Below are positions 62,232 to 64,000 of a DNA stretch of 64,000 nucleotides, piece by piece. The stretch comes from Plectrocnemia conspersa (lineage: Eukaryota > Arthropoda > Insecta > Trichoptera > Polycentropodidae), in NCBI GenBank assembly GCA_009617715.1, contig VTFK01000226.1:620001-684000 (forward strand), read 5' to 3'. Position numbers and translations under genes: made by a program. Below the pieces are notes generated by a model. That model made no database searches and was not told the origin of the DNA. It saw only the letters and a program-made list of their open reading frames with translations. Each line of letters begins with the position of its first letter. Within the stretch, counting starts at the first letter, position 1.

Positions 62232-62405
62232 ATGCAGCGTGGCAACACACCCACTCCTCCTCTAGCTGAGCTAGCAGACGCAGCGTCCCCTTCGTCTTCG
62301 CCGCCTCCAAACTGCGCCATCTGTCTCGGCAAGTTCAAAAACAAATCGTACACGGAGACGTGCCTTCACGAATTTTGTTTCAACTGCCTTTTGAGATGGA
62401 GTAAG
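62232..62405 (+). CDS. Topors: Topors exon 1 (coding): first RING cysteines
   Basis: ATG in the context CAACCATGC. Ends WSK before a GTAAAA donor. Holds the first six of the eight zinc ligands. Confidence 0.93.
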
Positions 62406-64000
62406 GTAAAAGAGATGATATATGTATGTATATCCAGTCCAAATTTTCTGAATGTTACCGATATTTTTATTTTATTTCAGATCAAGGCTGAATGTCCGCT
62501 TTGTAAACAACCGTTCAAGAGCATCATTCACAACATACGTTCTAACGATTCGTACGATAAGTATATCGTTGAACAGCAACATGTTCCTAACGAAGACGAT
62601 CTAACAGATTTAACATCAGCTATCGAGTTGTACTCCCGCCGATTCAGATACAGGTTAATTATTATCTTTATAAAAATTGGTATATACAGCAGTGTACAAA
62701 AAAAAACACTTTGAAATCATCATGCATGCATCTTCTTATATATAATTGTTCTAAGCAGCATGCATCTTCTTATATATAATTGTTCTAAGCAGCTTCCGCT
62801 TCCGGACGCGCATAACTTTAAACGAAACATTCTCCCTTTAATTCTCTACTCTGTAAATCATATCGCTTTATATGAACGGTGTGTAACAATACACGTAAAC
62901 AAAGGAAATATATTTAATTATAATAATAAAAATAAAAATTGAATTTGCTTCGACTGATTTTCGAGCCGCCGCCGGTAATGCGTTCTGTTGTTTCGACCAA
63001 TCAAAAATAAGCATTCAAATAGTTTCGACCAATGAAAAATAAGCATTCGAATTCAAATAGACAGTACCGTGACAACACTTTTATTTAATAATAAAATTTT
63101 ACTACGCGACAATAATTTTCATTAATTCGTCATTTGACTGAATATAAATAATCGGATTGCAAATTTACTAGGTGTGTTATAACTATGTTAACTTAAATAT
63201 ATACATAATGTGTTGATGATTAGAAGAATACATTGATTAAATTAGATAAACAATCTTCGTAATGAAATCTTCAAATTTTGAATTCCCGGCGACGGGTTCC
63301 GGGGCCGAAAAGTGAATTTCTCCTTTTATGCAAAATTATTAATATTTTTAAGGCGCACTTTTGGTGTAAAGTAACAGATTAGGTGCTTGATATTTTTAGT
63401 TTATTATAATCTAATTGGCTTTTATATTTACACATAAAACATATAAGCAACTTTTTTAAATTATAAATCAACTTATGGTGTAACTAAAAAACGTTCTTAT
63501 TACTAAGATTTAAATTTATGATAAAATTGTATTATATGCAGCGTTAAAACGGGCCGCGAATTCCCAAAACACTCGCGTTAGAGCGCCATAGTGACGTCAC
63601 GATGACGTTTCACGCCGGCGCCGAAATCAGTTCCACAAATACTCACAGGCGTCGCTTCATAATGTCCAATTTGAACCATTATTTTTTTTTAAATATTTAA
63701 AAAAAATCAGAACGAAGCAAAAAATATATTTAAAACCCAAAAAGTTGAGGATCCGGTATACGCACACTCGCTAGCTTCGGTACCTCACGATAGTGAGGTA
63801 CCAACAGCTAGTTATCAATAATATTTTAACTTTAAAAAAATTTTTATTTAATCATTTTCTAGAACAACGGTAACACTGCGCCGTGGAGATGATTTAGCAA
63901 TTCAGCGTTTGTTGCTTGGTATTCCGCCCGAATCACAACTTCCAACCGAGCCGTACAGAAGACCAGTGCCATCGGTGTATATCCAGCAACCGGCGCCAGC
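62232..64000 (+). CDS. Topors: Topors-type RING E3 ubiquitin/SUMO ligase, 5' part, cut by window end
   Basis: Nuclear RING-finger ligase able to attach ubiquitin or SUMO. Exons 62232-62405, 62481-62653 and 63863 onward join in phase (58 codons; 57 codons plus two bases; continuing). The N-terminus is Pro/Ser-rich, then comes a C3HC4 RING: Cys28, Cys31, Cys44, His46, Cys49, Cys52, Cys63, Cys66 (NCAICLGKFKNKSYTETCLH, then CFNCLLRW, then AECPLCKQPF). After the RING, FKSIIHNIRSNDSYDKY and YSRRFRYRTTVTLRRG followed by LAIQRLLLGIPP are specific to Topors. An acceptor-like GTTTGCAG ends at 62204, so an upstream noncoding exon is likely. The Arg/Ser-rich C-terminus of the family is outside the window. 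Confidence 0.93.
62481..62653 (+). CDS. Topors: Topors exon 2: end of RING and post-RING segment
   Basis: Acceptor TTTATTTCAG. Begins IKAECPLCKQPF with the last two zinc-binding cysteines. The donor GTTAAT splits an arginine codon. Confidence 0.93.
62725..62792. repeat. 34-bp tandem duplication
   Basis: ATGCATCTTCTTATATATAA followed by TTGTTCTAAGCAGC occurs twice head to tail without a mismatch, indicating a recent event. Confidence 0.95.
62986..63060. promoter_or_regulatory. Tandem CCAAT-box units
   Basis: GTTTCGACCAATCAAAAATA and GTTTCGACCAATGAAAAATA, each followed by AGCATTC, lie 35 bp apart. Duplicated CCAAT boxes are typical NF-Y targets; use here is inferred. Confidence 0.4.
63589..63617. 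promoter_or_regulatory. CRE-like sites
   Basis: GTGACGTCAC, a full palindromic cAMP-response element, followed within 4 bases by a half-site ATGACGTTTC, in a GC-rich patch (CGCCGGCGCC). Position inside an intron suggests an alternative promoter or enhancer. Confidence 0.4.
63779..63802. repeat. Perfect 10-bp hairpin
   Basis: GGTACCTCAC and GTGAGGTACC with a GATA loop; imperfect pairing (GCTAGC/GCTAG) continues outside. Confidence 0.8.
63863..64000 (+). CDS. Topors: Topors exon 3, truncated by the window edge
   Basis: Acceptor TTTTCTAG. Encodes TTVTLRRGDDLAIQRLLLGI and PSVYIQQPAPA. Open to the last base. Confidence 0.92.

Larger units (their letters stand above)
62654..63862 (+). other. Topors intron 2
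   Basis: Contains a 34-bp tandem duplication (62725-62792), duplicated CCAAT-containing units (62986-63060), CRE-like sites (63589-63617) and a perfect hairpin (63779-63802). No coding exon seen. Confidence 0.75.

Overview
The window is AT-rich nuclear DNA from an arthropod, almost certainly an insect. The genes have GT-AG introns that join in phase, the five best-recognised proteins are metazoan single-copy genes, and the spaces between exons are full of decayed transposons. The order of insect cannot be fixed from the sequence. There are no bacterial-type operons and no CRISPR array.

Layout. (1) Positions 1-34180, plus strand: the 3' three quarters of a potassium-chloride cotransporter gene (kcc, SLC12 family). 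Fifteen exons between 8117 and 34180 join without a phase error into 854 residues. The N-terminus and the first membrane segments lie upstream of base 1, so 1-8116 is read as intron. Introns of up to about 5 kb hold SINE-like, LINE, piggyBac and foldback-type repeats. One intron (27281-31685) carries a diverged, roughly 330-bp-period tandem repeat. (2) 34181-41028: 3' untranslated or intergenic DNA with at least two decayed LINE copies. (3) 41029-42954, minus strand: an intronless FAST-kinase-domain/RAP mitochondrial RNA-biology gene. (4) 43500-45800: a transposon graveyard with hAT/ZBED-like, Tc1-like and mariner-like pieces. (5) 46048-46693, minus strand: NDUFB6-like complex I subunit. (6) 48931-49582, plus strand: NDUFA5-like complex I subunit. 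(7) 53041-56543, minus strand: a Tax1bp3/TIP-1 single-PDZ protein in three exons. (8) 56.7-62.2 kb: intergenic DNA with a solo LTR, a Tc1 fragment, a GC-rich island, a LINE reverse-transcriptase remnant and a palindromic MITE. (9) 62232 to the window end, plus strand: the 5' part of a Topors-type RING E3 ligase, running off the edge.

Three of the neighbouring genes (FASTKD-like, NDUFB6, NDUFA5) act in mitochondria, but they are separate transcription units and nothing shows co-regulation. Kcc, Tax1bp3 and Topors are functionally unrelated to them.

I found no coherent previously undescribed system. The observations most worth checking are a short in-frame cassette exon and an apparently missing upstream regulatory threonine in Kcc, the degenerate long-period satellite inside a Kcc intron, two solo LTRs sharing the same target-site preference (one with a perfect 5-bp duplication), a near-perfect foldback MITE with relatives, several long perfect hairpins, and duplicated CCAAT and CRE-like elements in the second Topors coding intron.
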